64,000 bases of DNA from Acidobacteriota bacterium (GTDB lineage: Bacteria; Acidobacteriota; Blastocatellia; RBC074): NCBI GenBank assembly GCA_016196035.1, contig JACPYM010000068.1:31509-95508 (forward strand), written 5' to 3'. Each line of letters opens with the position of its first letter. Positions within the stretch are counted from its first letter, which is position 1. A program made the translations under genes and the position numbers. A model generated the notes under the pieces. The model worked only from the letters and a program-made list of their open reading frames with translations. It was not told the origin of the DNA and ran no database searches. Positions 21,372 through 31,124 of this stretch are shown here, in pieces.

Positions 21372-21860
21372 CCGTACACCTCTAAAGAATGTGGGAGACA
21401 AGAAGAACCATCTCATTGGCCGAACTGCCTCCCAACATGCCAGCGACAATTACCTTAGTCGCTTAGAGCGGGTTGCACTTTGGTGTACGGGAAAAAAGCG
21501 CGGCTTGGGACAGTACCGCGCGCGTCAGCAAGCGGCACATCCAGTCAGGCCCAGCGGCATAAACACGTCGTCTCCGCTTGCTGACGCGCGCGGTACTGTC
21601 CCGGCGCAACCATCCCGTATATGCAATTGCAACCCGCTCTAATACAGGAGTGCTCCCCCCGGTAACACTCCTGAAAACGAAATCCAACTCACTCTGTTAT
21701 CAAATTCAGCCAGCAGGAGGGGCAATCCCGATGCCGCGAATGTTTTCGTGGATTCGCCCGGAAACTCGAGCGGCAAGGCAAGCTGTCAGCGGATTCTCGC
21801 CCGCAGTTGGGGGAAAAGTCCCAGCCAGCATAAACGTCGGCAGTATGCGGTAAGGCTAAA
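21372..21860. other. Intergenic region with a nested palindrome
   Basis: 489 bases. Apart from the element at 21463-21642 and a small hairpin (CAGGAGTG at 21645 with CACTCCTG at 21666) I see no gene. It contains the promoter of the stress operon and the end of the CoA-transferase transcript. Confidence 0.5.
21463..21642. repeat. Nested inverted-repeat element, GTACCGCGCGCGT family, copy 1
   Basis: Outer perfect 15-bp inverted repeat TTAGAGCGGGTTGCA (21463-21477) with its complement at 21628-21642. Inside is a perfect 29-bp inverted repeat (21507-21535 with 21574-21602) around a 38-base loop. The inner arm contains GTACCGCGCGCGT and AGCAAGCGG, the same words as in the palindrome at 62121-62183. 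It looks like a small non-autonomous (MITE-like) element or a structured RNA; no ORF inside is credible. Confidence 0.8.
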
Positions 21861-23045
21861 TCAAATTACGTGGCCAGTTTGAAAGGCTTCAATCTCCGCC
21901 TCGCTAAAATTCAATTCGCGCAATACCTCGTGCGTGTGTTCGCCCAGCAACGGCGCACGGCGGCGTATTTCGCCGGGCGTCGCCGAGAGTCGCACGGGCG
22001 TATTGGCCAACGGGACGGCAGCGGGGCTGCCCGGATAATCAACGTATTGCAACAACTCGCGCGCCTGCACCTGCGGATCGTTGAGCACCTCCTGCAAGGC
22101 ATAAACCGGCCCGGCGGGCAGCCGCACGGCTTCGAGTTGTTGCAAGGCTTCGGCGGTCGTGCGCGCCGCCGTCCAGGCGGCCATCACGGCGGTAATCAAG
22201 TGATAGTTGTCGCCACGCGCCAGATCATCGGCACAGCGCGGATCGGCAATCAAATCGGCGCGGCCCACCAACCTGGCCCAGCGTTCAAACATCGGTTGGC
22301 CAATCGCCTGCACCACGATCCAGCCATCGCGCGTGCGGTAGGTGTCGGTGGGCGCGGCGTGCAAACCCGCGTTGCCGCGTTGCTCGCGCACGATGCCGGT
22401 GACGTGGCGTTCGGCCAGCAAGGATTGCATCAGCATGACGCCCGTTGCGAGCAGCGCGCCCTCGACGACTTGCCCCTGGCCGGTGCGTTGCCGTTCAAAC
22501 AGCGCGACCATCGTGCCGAAGGCGGCGTGCAAGGCGGTGCCGAAATCTTCAAACGCGACGACGCTGCGCACGGGCGCGCCGGGAAAACCCGTCAAACTCA
22601 TCGCGCCCGACATCGCCTGGGCAATCGTGTCGAAGCCCGCCCGCCTGGCATAAGGCCCGGTCGAACCGAACGTCGAGATCATCGTCAGGATGATGTCCGG
22701 CTTGCTCGCCGTGAGTGACTCGTAATCAAGGCCGAGCTTTTGCAACACGTCCACCGGCAAATTGGCGACGACGACATCGGCGCTGGCCAGCAGGCGGCGT
22801 TTGATTTCGCCGCTGTGCGGATGGGCCGGATCGAGCGTCAGACCGCGTTTGTTGCGGTTCATATTCATAAACAATGCGCCATCGCCCGTTTCGCTGAGCG
22901 GCGCGAGCTGGCGGTCTTCGCCTCCGTCGCGGCGCTCGATGCGAATGACATCCGCGCCCATATCCGCCAGCAAGGCGGCGCAATACGGCCCGGCGATGTA
23001 GCGGCCAAAATCGAGCACGCGAATTCCTGCGAGTGGTTTGGTCAT
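21861..23045 (-). CDS. CaiB/BaiF family CoA-transferase
   Basis: 394 aa from [20 protein letters not shown]. Family III CoA-transferases move CoA between carboxylic acids through an aspartyl-CoA intermediate. The expected catalytic Asp is at about 167 ([13 protein letters not shown]), and the fold markers [11 protein letters not shown] and [11 protein letters not shown] are present. Length is normal for the family. The divergent neighbour is an acyl-CoA ligase, suggesting a shared role in activating an organic acid; the substrate is not evident (formyl, carnitine, succinyl or aromatic acids are all possible). Confidence 0.9.
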   Translation of the reverse strand: MTKPLAGIRVLDFGRYIAGPYCAALLADMGADVIRIERRDGGEDRQLAPLSETGDGALFMNMNRNKRGLTLDPAHPHSGEIKRRLLASADVVVANLPVDVLQKLGLDYESLTASKPDIILTMISTFGSTGPYARRAGFDTIAQAMSGAMSLTGFPGAPVRSVVAFEDFGTALHAAFGTMVALFERQRTGQGQVVEGALLATGVMLMQSLLAERHVTGIVREQRGNAGLHAAPTDTYRTRDGWIVVQAIGQPMFERWARLVGRADLIADPRCADDLARGDNYHLITAVMAAWTAARTTAEALQQLEAVRLPAGPVYALQEVLNDPQVQARELLQYVDYPGSPAAVPLANTPVRLSATPGEIRRRAPLLGEHTHEVLRELNFSEAEIEAFQTGHVI

Positions 23046-23065
23046 CTGTTTCCTCAGCAAGTTCT

Positions 23066-23130
23066 CGCCGCAGATTAACGCAGGTGTTTGCGGATCAGCG
23101 AAAAGCGCGTTGATCTGCGGCGGGGCTTTT
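23066..23130. repeat. CCGCAGAT-type imperfect palindrome, copy 1
   Basis: CGCCGCAGATTAACGC at 23066-23081 pairs with GCGTTGATCTGCGGCG at 23107-23122 (15 of 16), followed by GGGCTTTTTATT. A related palindrome lies at 31063-31118. It lies in the divergent region between the CoA-transferase and acyl-CoA ligase genes, not at a gene end. Confidence 0.65.
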
Positions 23131-23330
23131 TATTGTTTCAGTGCGTCGCAGCGCGACAGGCAAAACTCCTTTGCAAAATCCAGCTTGTGTATCAAGAATG
23201 CAGGGGCAGCGGCGCACACTGTACCGTAGGCTGCCAGCCTGCGGCGAGCCTTTACGCCAAGCTTGCTGGCCGAAATCACAACGTTCAAGCGCCCGCAGGC
23301 TGCGGCACATTTTTTTGAGGAACACCGCCA

Positions 23331-24833
23331 ATGATTCGTCCCTTTGACTACACCGGCATTACCCGCGATGAGCAAGGCATCCTGCGTTACGACAACCTGC
23401 CGGATTCGCTGGTCGCAATGTTTCGCCGCAGCGTTGACCGCGCGCCCAACGCCGAAGCCATCGTCGAAGCCGGCGGCCCGCGCATGACCTACGCCCAGGT
23501 TTGGGACGCCGCCGCGCACATCGCAGGCGGTTTGCGCGCTCATGGCATCGCACCCGGCGACCGCGTGGCGATTCAACTCGGCAACGGCTTGCAGTGGTGT
23601 CTGGCTTTTATCGGCATTCAAATGGCGGGCGCGCTGGCGGTGCCGGTCAACACGCGCTTTACCGCAGCCGAGGCCGCCTACGTTATCGCCGATTCCGGCG
23701 CGCGTTTCTCATTCCTGCCCGGCGCGGCATTGCCCGACGGTGCGCCCTTTGTGATCGAAGGATTAAAGCGTGATGGCGTAGCCGCGATCTTTTACACCAG
23801 TGGCACGACCGGCTTTCCCAAAGGCGCGCTGACCACGCACGAGAACTTTCTTTCGATTGTCGAATCGCGTTTCCGTATCGTGCCGCTGCCGCGCGATGGC
23901 AGCATCCGCACGCTCATCAGCATCCCGCTCTTTCACGTCACGGCCTGCAACGCGCAGTTTCTGCCTACGCTCGGTACGGGCGGCGCGGTCGTCATCCTGC
24001 CCGCGTTCGATGTCCAAGCCTTCCTGCGCGCCATCGGCGACGAGCACATCAACCAACTCACGACCGTGCCCGCGATTTATTGGCTCGCGCTCAATCAACC
24101 CAACTTTGCCGAATTTGATACGACAGCCATCCGCTGGCTGTCGTATGGCGGCGCGCCGATGGCCCCTGAACTGGTGGGCCGCATCATCGAAGCCTTTCCC
24201 AACGCCCGCGTCGGCAACGGCTTCGGCTTGACCGAAACGTCTTCGGTGGCGACCTTCTTGCCGCACGATTTTGCGCGTGAGCGACCCGAATCGGTCGGTT
24301 TCCCAATTCCCATCACGGAGGTAGACCTGTTTGAGCCGGATGCCGAAACGGGCATCGGTGAACTACTCATTCGTGGCGCGAACGTCGTCAAAGGCTATTG
24401 GAACAAGCCGGAAGCGACGGCGGAGACATTTGTGGATAGCTGGTTACATACGGGCGACATGGCGCGCATCAGCCCGGAAGGCTTCATCCAAATCGTAGAC
24501 CGCAAGAAAGACATGATCTGTCGCGGCGGCGAAAACGTTTATTGCGTCGAAGTCGAAAACGCCTTGGCCGCGCATCCCGCCGTGTTTGAAGTCGCGGTCA
24601 TCGGCGTCCCCGACGTCGTGATGGGCGAAAAAGTCGGCGCGGTCATCTCGCTGCGGCCCGGCATGCAAGCCGAACCGGAAGACATCATCACGTTCGCCCG
24701 CACGCGGCTGGCCGATTTCAAAGTCCCGCAATACCTCAAGATTTACAGTGATTCGCTGCCGCGCAATCCCAATGGCAAAATCGTGAAGCCGCGACTGCGC
24801 AAAGAAGTCGTGTGGGATAAACCCATTCGCTAA
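23331..24833 (+). CDS. Acyl-CoA synthetase (AMP-forming)
   Basis: 500 aa class I adenylate-forming enzyme. Visible motifs: phosphate loop YTSGTTGFPKG (about 155-165), NGFGLTETSS (about 297), HTGDMARISPEGF with the hinge following (IVDRKKDMICRGGENVY, about 371-400), and the catalytic Lys in NPNGKIVKP near the C-terminus. It activates a carboxylic acid to its CoA thioester. The stretch before the phosphate loop (ARFSFLPG to GVAAIFYTSG) is unusually short, about 25-45 residues less than usual (estimate), so part of the N-terminal subdomain is missing; activity may still be retained. GAGGAA lies upstream of the ATG. Divergent from the CoA-transferase gene. Confidence 0.88.
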   Translation: MIRPFDYTGITRDEQGILRYDNLPDSLVAMFRRSVDRAPNAEAIVEAGGPRMTYAQVWDAAAHIAGGLRAHGIAPGDRVAIQLGNGLQWCLAFIGIQMAGALAVPVNTRFTAAEAAYVIADSGARFSFLPGAALPDGAPFVIEGLKRDGVAAIFYTSGTTGFPKGALTTHENFLSIVESRFRIVPLPRDGSIRTLISIPLFHVTACNAQFLPTLGTGGAVVILPAFDVQAFLRAIGDEHINQLTTVPAIYWLALNQPNFAEFDTTAIRWLSYGGAPMAPELVGRIIEAFPNARVGNGFGLTETSSVATFLPHDFARERPESVGFPIPITEVDLFEPDAETGIGELLIRGANVVKGYWNKPEATAETFVDSWLHTGDMARISPEGFIQIVDRKKDMICRGGENVYCVEVENALAAHPAVFEVAVIGVPDVVMGEKVGAVISLRPGMQAEPEDIITFARTRLADFKVPQYLKIYSDSLPRNPNGKIVKPRLRKEVVWDKPIR

Positions 24834-24840
24834 GGCATTG

Positions 24841-24924
24841 GCCACAGAGGCACGGAGCCACAGAGAGAAATCACACCAGAGCAAACTGTCCGGACTTACC
24901 TCTGTGGTTCCGTGCCTCTGTGGC
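24841..24924. repeat. CCACAGAGGCAC palindrome, copy 1
   Basis: 25-base arms (24841-24865 and 24900-24924) match at 24 of 25 positions; the arms carry CCACAGAGGCACGGAG. It follows the acyl-CoA ligase stop by 7 bases and could terminate its transcript. The same family occurs at 43757-43851. Confidence 0.75.
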
Positions 24925-24960
24925 TAATCCTCTTCCAAAAACACTGCTCAATAAAAGCCA

Positions 24961-25006
24961 CAGGCCGACAGAGTCTTTCGTCTTCACGAAAATCCCTGTC
25001 GGCCTG
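24961..25006 (-). terminator. Probable terminator of the RRM gene
   Basis: A perfect 11-bp stem CAGGCCGACAG / CTGTCGGCCTG. Read on the minus strand it is followed by TGGCTTTTATTG, a moderately T-rich tail, about 30 bases after the stop of the RRM protein gene. Confidence 0.6.
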
Positions 25007-25036
25007 GGTTGTCTTAGCGATTATCTCTGGTTGCGC

Positions 25037-25372
25037 TTAGTAACGGCGACCACCACCGCCGCCGCCAAAGCCACCGCCACCGCGTCCGCCGCCACCACCA
25101 CGTCCGCCGCCGCCGCCACGATCTTCGCGGGGCTTGGCTTCGTTGACGGTGAGGGCGCGGCCGCCGACTTCCTTGCCATTCAGACCTTGGATCGCCGCTT
25201 GCGCGGCTTCTTTGGAATCCAGTTCGACAAAGGCGAAGCCGCGTGAACGGCCCGTGTCACGATCGGTGACGAGGCTCGCGGAGCTGACTTGGCCGTATTG
25301 GCTGAATTCATCTTGCAGATCCTGCTCCGTCGTATTGAAGGCCAGGTTCCCGACATATAATTTCACTGACAT
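25037..25372 (-). CDS. Glycine-rich RRM RNA-binding protein
   Basis: 111 aa. One RNA recognition motif: RNP2 is LYVGNL (residues 5-10) and RNP1 is RGFAFVEL (about 44-51), with the conserved aromatics present. The C-terminal 30 residues are an RGG-like tail of Gly and Arg. Architecture is that of bacterial (cyanobacterial-type) cold-inducible RNA-binding proteins. It should bind single-stranded RNA in the cytoplasm, probably as a chaperone. The 5' region is long (about 430 bases to the next gene), which would suit post-transcriptional or cold regulation, but no specific element was recognised. Confidence 0.93.
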   Translation of the reverse strand: MSVKLYVGNLAFNTTEQDLQDEFSQYGQVSSASLVTDRDTGRSRGFAFVELDSKEAAQAAIQGLNGKEVGGRALTVNEAKPREDRGGGGGRGGGGGRGGGGFGGGGGGRRY

Positions 25373-25808
25373 TTGATTTTCCTCTCAATGTAATCGAAGC
25401 GGCCGAATGCGCGGCGGAAACGGTTCCTATTCACGACATTCGACACTCGCATCAACGAGTGGCTTCTTACCGTTACTACTCGCCAACCCTCTGGGCCTAA
25501 TAACGCCAGTCACGCTTGACGACGCATCACCGTTGAAGCCCAGCAGAGCAAGCTCGCGTTGAAGAATTGACCAAACTTTGAGATTGAAGGAAAAGCTCGT
25601 GGCGGTCTGTTAAGGAAGGCACGGACTGATTTACGCAACCAAAGAGGTTATATTTCAACTGCGGACACCATAGCACAGAAGCGACCCGCAATGTTGCACC
25701 ATCTGCGGCACTGGCCGAAAAACTCCGGCGCGCCAAATTTATGAACCTTTCCCGCTTCTGCCACGCTTCTGTTCCACTCTCGTTGGGTTTGTTTGTTATA
25801 CTCAAACA
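25373..25808. other. Intergenic region upstream of the RRM gene
   Basis: 436 bases with lower GC content than the genes around it. Contains a small hairpin CACTCG-CATCAA-CGAGTG near 25446-25463. A 116-codon minus-strand frame across it (25527-25877) has no family signature and overlaps the small plus-strand ORF; I do not accept it. Likely holds divergent promoters and the RRM leader. Confidence 0.5.
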
Positions 25809-26063
25809 ATGATGAACCAACCAAACAATGGAGCAACCTCGCAGGTAATCTTGATTCTGGCCGGCACGAGCACGCAATACACCGAAGCGCGTAGGCGTTT
25901 GGAGCTATTGCCCAAGGAAGCCAGTTGGCTGACCCGGCCTTCGGGCTTAAAGGAATTGCAGCGGCCCAAGGTCTATCGCTTTGGCACCTGGCGTGAATTG
26001 GCGCAAATCGAAGCGGTGGAATTGGCGCTGACCGAGATCAAAGCCGAGATTGTTGATCTATAG
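25809..26063 (+). CDS. Small hypothetical protein
   Basis: 84 aa, not recognised. It starts with MMNQPNNGATSQVILILAGTS, is rich in Glu/Leu/Arg in the second half, and ends TEIKAEIVDL, with no signal peptide or membrane segment. GTTATACT lies just upstream of the start and could be a -10 of a short-leader transcript, but there is no Shine-Dalgarno match. It could be a genuine small soluble protein or an accidental frame. Confidence 0.45.
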   Translation: MMNQPNNGATSQVILILAGTSTQYTEARRRLELLPKEASWLTRPSGLKELQRPKVYRFGTWRELAQIEAVELALTEIKAEIVDL

Positions 26064-26148
26064 CCTGCAATGTTCCCGCATGTAACCCCACGGAGCGCGC
26101 CTTGCGAGTTTACGATTCTTATGCCCCAACTCGCGCCCAAACTCGCGT

Positions 26149-28335
26149 ATGCAAGAACCTCCTTCGCCTTTCGCGCCACAAAAGCAACAGCAGCGTTGGC
26201 GCGAAGCCGCCCTTTATCTGACGGCCCTGCTCGGCTGTGGCTGTTTGCTGGAACTCCTCTTCAAGCTGCATCAGGCTGATCTAAACGTGCCCTTGCTTTA
26301 CTCTGGCGACGGGGTTTTCCATCAAATGCTGGTCAAAGCCATCCTGACGAAGGACTGGTATTTGCAGAATGACGCGCTGGGGATGCCCAAAGGGCTGGAA
26401 CTGTATGACTTCCCTTTGGTGGACAATGTTCATTTTCTGCTGCTTAAATTGCTCGGCTGTTTCAGCACCGATCACGCAAGAGTGCTGAACATTTTCTTTT
26501 TATTTACTTTTCCGCTCACGACACTGACCGCGTTGTTAGTGCTGCGCCATTTCAACATCTCAGCGGCGCCCGCATTGGGCTGCAGCCTGCTTTACACCTT
26601 TACCCTGTACCATCTGCGGCGCGGCGAAAATCACCTATTGCTTTCCGCTTACTATCCCGTGCCGCTCATGATCATGGTGCTGCTGTGGCTCTGCCAGGGA
26701 GCCTTGCCAGTAACCGGGAACGGCTGGTATCGCAAGCGCCGCTGGTGGAGCGCCAGTTTGATTTGCGCGCTCATTGCCTCGACTGGCAGCGGCTATTACG
26801 GCGCGTTTGCGCTGGGGTTATTGCTGAGCGTTGGCGTATGGCGCGTAGTGGAAACCAACTCGCTAAAAGCGTGCTGGCCTCCGCTGCTTTGCGCGGCGCT
26901 CATCGTCACCTGTACCGCCGCCAATCTGTTGCCCCATTTACTTCACCGCTTGCAACACGGCGCGGTTCCGGTGGGGCAACGCGCGCCTGGCGAAGCGGAA
27001 ACGTATGGATTGAAACTGGCCACGCTGCTTTTACCTGCCCCTGGCCATCGGATAGCGCCGCTCGCGAACTTGCGGGCGCGCTACGATCAAGGGCCGCTGA
27101 ATAACGAAAATGCCGATGCCTCATTGGGCTTGGTCGGAAGCCTTGGCTTCTTGTTTCTACTCGCTTGGCAGGTGTATGGCAGGCTCACTGCTAAGCACAA
27201 TCTCAACCAAGAGCGGCGGCAGTTATGGCAACACCTGAGCCTCTTGAATATCTCGGCCTTGCTGTTGGGTACGGTGGGTGGAGCGGGCGCGCTGATCGCG
27301 CTACTCGTTTCGCCCCAAATTCGCAGTTACAACCGGGTCAGCGTTTACTTGAGCTTTCTCGCGTTGCTGGCGGTGGCCTCGCTCTTGGATCAATTGGCCG
27401 AGCGGTACGCGCGTTCGGCCCGGCGATACGCGGTCTTCAGCGGCGGGGTTTTGCTGCTGACTGTTTTGGGCGTGCTCGATCAAACCCCGGCGCAGCCCCT
27501 GCCTGATTACGCGGCGGTCAAAGCTGAATACCGCAATGACGCGGAGTTTTACCAACGTGTCGAGGCCAATGCGCCAGCGCATGGGATGATCTTTCAGTTG
27601 CCCGCCCACCTTTTTCCCGAAGGCCCGGGCTACGAACATTTCAAAGCCTATCTGCACACGCGGCAGTTGCGGTGGAGTTTCGGGGCCATGCGCGAACGTC
27701 CAGCCTCACAGTGGCAACTCGACGCAGCCGCGCAACCGGCGCCGCGTTTGATTGAACTGCTGGCCACCGCCGGATTCAGCGGACTGAACATTGACCGTTG
27801 GTTTTATCAGGATGGCGGCGCGGCGCTCGAAACCGAGCTGACGAATTTGCTGGGCCGCCCGCCGCTGGTGAGCCGGAACAATCATTTCAGCTACTTTGAT
27901 CTGACGGCCTATCAACGAACTTTGCAGGCAGGTGTTTCAGCCGAAGACTGGCGCGCGCGCCAGGAAAAAGTCTTGTACCCGCTGCTGCAAACTTGGGGCG
28001 GCGAATTTTCAGGTCTTGAGGGCACGCCCGCAGATAACTGGCGCTGGTGCGGTTCTGAGGGAGAATTGCTGCTTGAAAATAGCTCATCGCAGCCGCGTGA
28101 CGTGCAGCTTGAAATGTCGCTTTCGTCTCCCCAGCCCGGCAAGCTGGTGCTAAAGAGTGCCCCCTTCACCGCAGAGCTAGCGCTCAGCAATCAGGCAACC
28201 GCTTTCCGTAAAAGTTTCGCGCTGCCGCCAGGCTCTCACAAATTCCTCTTTTATTGCGACGCGCCGCCGGGCCAATCAGCGACTGACCCGCGCGAGTTGG
28301 TCTTCTGTGTTCATAATTTCAAACTGACAGAATAG
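26149..28335 (+). CDS. Polytopic membrane protein, GT-C / YfhO-like
   Basis: 728 aa with about ten hydrophobic segments between residues 20 and 430, then a soluble C-terminal part of about 280 residues. The first periplasmic loop (VPLLYSGDGVFHQM, then ALGMPKGLELYDFPLVDNVHF) has the acidic and aromatic pattern of GT-C-fold sugar-transfer proteins and YfhO-like proteins. It probably transfers or flips a lipid-linked sugar at the cytoplasmic membrane; donor and acceptor are unknown. No clear Shine-Dalgarno precedes the ATG, so the start is uncertain by a few codons. Confidence 0.7.
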   Translation: MQEPPSPFAPQKQQQRWREAALYLTALLGCGCLLELLFKLHQADLNVPLLYSGDGVFHQMLVKAILTKDWYLQNDALGMPKGLELYDFPLVDNVHFLLLKLLGCFSTDHARVLNIFFLFTFPLTTLTALLVLRHFNISAAPALGCSLLYTFTLYHLRRGENHLLLSAYYPVPLMIMVLLWLCQGALPVTGNGWYRKRRWWSASLICALIASTGSGYYGAFALGLLLSVGVWRVVETNSLKACWPPLLCAALIVTCTAANLLPHLLHRLQHGAVPVGQRAPGEAETYGLKLATLLLPAPGHRIAPLANLRARYDQGPLNNENADASLGLVGSLGFLFLLAWQVYGRLTAKHNLNQERRQLWQHLSLLNISALLLGTVGGAGALIALLVSPQIRSYNRVSVYLSFLALLAVASLLDQLAERYARSARRYAVFSGGVLLLTVLGVLDQTPAQPLPDYAAVKAEYRNDAEFYQRVEANAPAHGMIFQLPAHLFPEGPGYEHFKAYLHTRQLRWSFGAMRERPASQWQLDAAAQPAPRLIELLATAGFSGLNIDRWFYQDGGAALETELTNLLGRPPLVSRNNHFSYFDLTAYQRTLQAGVSAEDWRARQEKVLYPLLQTWGGEFSGLEGTPADNWRWCGSEGELLLENSSSQPRDVQLEMSLSSPQPGKLVLKSAPFTAELALSNQATAFRKSFALPPGSHKFLFYCDAPPGQSATDPRELVFCVHNFKLTE

Positions 28336-28409
28336 CGTTGTTGCGACCTTTGGAAACAACTGCGTAAGCAAATTGGCGACGGGGACACTGAAACCCCGGC
28401 GGGCATCCG

Positions 28410-31037
28410 CTAATACGCCGTCCCCAACACCACCGCATTCATGAACAAAAACATCGTCGCTTCGGCATAGGCCCGGTAATTCGGGTCTTCGGCAAAGGCG
28501 ATAAGATGGCCCTGGCCGTAGGGCTGGTGAATCAGAAAGGCCTTTTGCGGCAATTGCGCCAGTGATTCGGGCCAGATCAAACCACTCGCAAGCAGGCGGT
28601 CTTTGGGGGCGTAGATGCCCACGTTGACGCCTTTGTCCAGTTTGATCGGCGTGAAAACGCGCGTGCTCTCGACCTGCACTTGCACCTCGTTATCGGTTCC
28701 GGCGGAAAGCCAGTGGTTGTCGTTGAGCGTGACGCGCAATAACGCGCCGGGCACGAGTTCGGGCAATTCGCGCGCGGGTTGGATGGCTTGATCGAAGTCG
28801 GCGGGTTTGCGTGCAGCATCAGTACGAGCGGGGGGCGCGTCGGTTTCGGGGCTGCCGTCGCGCCATTCGGTGCGCGTGTCGAGCAAGGCCGTGCTTTCGC
28901 GCGCGGCCCAGCGCGAGGCTTCACCGAGCGTGATCAGTGTGCCGCCCGCATTCAGCCAATCTTTCAAACGCCGCAACGTATCGCCACTCAAGGCCGCTGC
29001 GTAATTGCCCGACGGCAAGACCAGTACGTCGTAACGCCGCCAGTCTACGCGCGCAAGCGAACTGGCGCGCACGGCGGTGACGGGCTGTTGATAGCGCCGC
29101 TCCAACACATAGCGCGTCCAGCCCGCAGACAAACTGCTGGCAGGTTGATCCCAAGCGAGCAACACGCGCGGCGCGCGCAAGGCCACGACCTGATTGCTGC
29201 CGAGCGAAGTTCCCTCTTCGACAAACGCCGAATCAAGTTTGACCACCTCCGCCCCATGCTTCGCAACAATCGCCGCGAGCTTCGCTTTGAACGTGGCTAA
29301 GTCAGGGCCGTTATCAGATGCTCGAAAAAACGCCGTGCCTTTGCTGAACTTGCGCCCGGCCAGCGTGAACGTGGCGTTGAGAAAGCGCGCGCGCAAGCCT
29401 GTTTGCAAGGCTTCGAGCGTGACAGCGGCGGCAGTTGCATTCCACGGCAAGGCGTAGCCGACAATAGCGTCAGGCAATGTCGCGGGTGCAGCCGTTGTTT
29501 CAACCGGCGTTGTTTTCGCCGTCACGGCACGGTCGGTGGCGAGGCATTCGACATCGTAAAGCAGCGGCAGATTCCAGGCCGTGATGTCGTAAATCTGATC
29601 GGGCAAGCGGTTCTTGCGACGCTCTTCCTGCACTTTCAAGAACTCGGCGCTCATCGGCACTTGGGAGTCGAGCAGATTGCGCACGAGCGCGCCAGCGGGT
29701 TGCGGCAACGGCACGATGAACGTACCAACGGGCAGCGTGCGGCTTTCGTGCTGAATGGGTTCAGCAGCGCGTTGTACGTTGACGCCGTTGGCTTGGAGCG
29801 TGCGCACCAGTCGGAGCGTCTGTCCGGCGTCCTGTCCGGGCGGCAACAAATACGCCTGCGTAGTTCCCTTGCCCGCGTTGCGGCGAAATTCATAGAAATC
29901 GCGCAGCAGCTTTTCGCGGTTGCGCGCCGCCGTCAGCGCCGTCGTCATGGCGCTGGTGAAATGCCGCACCGCGCCATCCAGATAACTCAGCACGGTGTCA
30001 TCGCGCCGCCGATAGGCAAGGCCGCGTGCCGAGGCCATCTCGAACGTCATGCCCAACGCGCCCTGCGCCGACGGCCACGAGACGCCATAGCCGGGATAGA
30101 AAGCGTCATAAACCTCGCGGTTGAAATAGGCGAAGCCGCGTTCATCGAAGCGCGCGGCATTGGCGCGGCCAAAGACGTCGTACCAATCCAACTGCGCTTT
30201 GCTCAGGTGCGGGTTGTAAGGCGTCGCGGCGGGCGGAAAGTAATAGGTCGCATCGCCGCCCTGCTCGTGCAAATCCACCGCGACTTGCGCGGGCCAGTCC
30301 AGCAGCAGGCGCGCGCGGCCTTTGGTTTCGGGTTGTGTTTGCGCGAACCAATCGCGGTTCAAATCGAAGAGGTAATGATTGCTGCGCCCGCCCGGCCAGG
30401 GTTCGTCGTGTTCGGCGGCTGCCGGTTCAGGGTCGGGCTGCGCGGCTCGTCCGAACAGGTTTTGAAAGACAAAGCGCGCGCGGCCATCGGGGTTTTGCAT
30501 CGGATCAATCAGGACGAGGCATTCGCGCAGGATGGTGTCAACATTGGCGTCACCGCGCGCGGCCAACAGATGATAAGCCTCGGCCAGCGCGGCTTCGCCC
30601 GATGAAATCTCATTGCCGTGGACGCCGTGCATCAGCACGACGACAGCGGGCAATTCTTTGACCAAGCGTTCGGCTTCGCTGTTCGACAACGCGCCCGGAT
30701 TGGCCAGCCGTTGCAGCCCGGCCTTAATTTCATCGAGGCGGCGCATGCGTTCGGGCGTGGCGATAATCAGCGCGTGCAACGGGCGGCCTTCAAATGTATC
30801 GGCGTATTTGAGCAAGCGCGTGCGATCAGGCGCGGCGTCGGCCAATGCTTTCAGATAGGCCGTGATCTGTTCGGGCGTAGTCACGCTTTCGCCAAGGTCA
30901 TAACCTGTGGTTTGTTTCAGCGTGGGGATGTGCGTGTCGTAGCGCGTGCCGGGGGCGAATTCCAACTTTTGCGCATGCGCGCCGCTGCTAAACAATGAAC
31001 AAACCAAAACCAACAAACTGATTCGATAAACTTTCAT
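28410..31037 (-). CDS. Secreted M14 zinc carboxypeptidase-family protein
   Basis: 875 aa from MKVYRISLL (signal peptide 1-22, cleavage after AHA). The longer frame to 31121 runs through an intergenic repeat and is rejected. The zinc motif HGVHGNE puts ligands at His137 and Glu143, with a further His in [14 protein letters not shown] (about 255) and a catalytic-type Glu in [11 protein letters not shown]. This is the large-M14 architecture: peptidase domain, then about 450 residues including a ThuA-like/glutamine-amidotransferase-like region ([31 protein letters not shown]). It probably trims peptides or amidated substrates outside the cytoplasm. Confidence 0.85.
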   Translation of the reverse strand: MKVYRISLLVLVCSLFSSGAHAQKLEFAPGTRYDTHIPTLKQTTGYDLGESVTTPEQITAYLKALADAAPDRTRLLKYADTFEGRPLHALIIATPERMRRLDEIKAGLQRLANPGALSNSEAERLVKELPAVVVLMHGVHGNEISSGEAALAEAYHLLAARGDANVDTILRECLVLIDPMQNPDGRARFVFQNLFGRAAQPDPEPAAAEHDEPWPGGRSNHYLFDLNRDWFAQTQPETKGRARLLLDWPAQVAVDLHEQGGDATYYFPPAATPYNPHLSKAQLDWYDVFGRANAARFDERGFAYFNREVYDAFYPGYGVSWPSAQGALGMTFEMASARGLAYRRRDDTVLSYLDGAVRHFTSAMTTALTAARNREKLLRDFYEFRRNAGKGTTQAYLLPPGQDAGQTLRLVRTLQANGVNVQRAAEPIQHESRTLPVGTFIVPLPQPAGALVRNLLDSQVPMSAEFLKVQEERRKNRLPDQIYDITAWNLPLLYDVECLATDRAVTAKTTPVETTAAPATLPDAIVGYALPWNATAAAVTLEALQTGLRARFLNATFTLAGRKFSKGTAFFRASDNGPDLATFKAKLAAIVAKHGAEVVKLDSAFVEEGTSLGSNQVVALRAPRVLLAWDQPASSLSAGWTRYVLERRYQQPVTAVRASSLARVDWRRYDVLVLPSGNYAAALSGDTLRRLKDWLNAGGTLITLGEASRWAARESTALLDTRTEWRDGSPETDAPPARTDAARKPADFDQAIQPARELPELVPGALLRVTLNDNHWLSAGTDNEVQVQVESTRVFTPIKLDKGVNVGIYAPKDRLLASGLIWPESLAQLPQKAFLIHQPYGQGHLIAFAEDPNYRAYAEATMFLFMNAVVLGTAY

Positions 31038-31062
31038 TGGATTCTCTCTCAAAAAAGGTACA

Positions 31063-31118
31063 GCCGCAGATACTCGCAGACAAACGCAGATCAGCGTCTT
31101 TCTGCGTTCATCTGCGGC
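31063..31118. repeat. CCGCAGAT-type imperfect palindrome, copy 2
   Basis: GCCGCAGATACTCGCAGA at 31063 against TCTGCGTTCATCTGCGGC at 31101-31118, an imperfect inverted repeat in the gap between the M14 peptidase start and the next gene's stop. Related to 23066-23130. Confidence 0.6.
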
Positions 31119-31124
31119 CAAACT

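Noticed and set aside
25527..25877. 116-codon minus-strand frame upstream of the RRM gene
   Set aside because: No recognisable domain and it overlaps the small plus-strand ORF; low support.
29403..30605. 400-codon plus-strand frame across the M14 peptidase gene
   Set aside because: Antisense to a clear peptidase with HGVHGNE motif; long shadow frames are expected at this GC content and no family pattern was visible.
28410..31121. Longer start of the M14 peptidase
   Set aside because: It passes through the CCGCAGAT repeat; the signal peptide begins at 31037.
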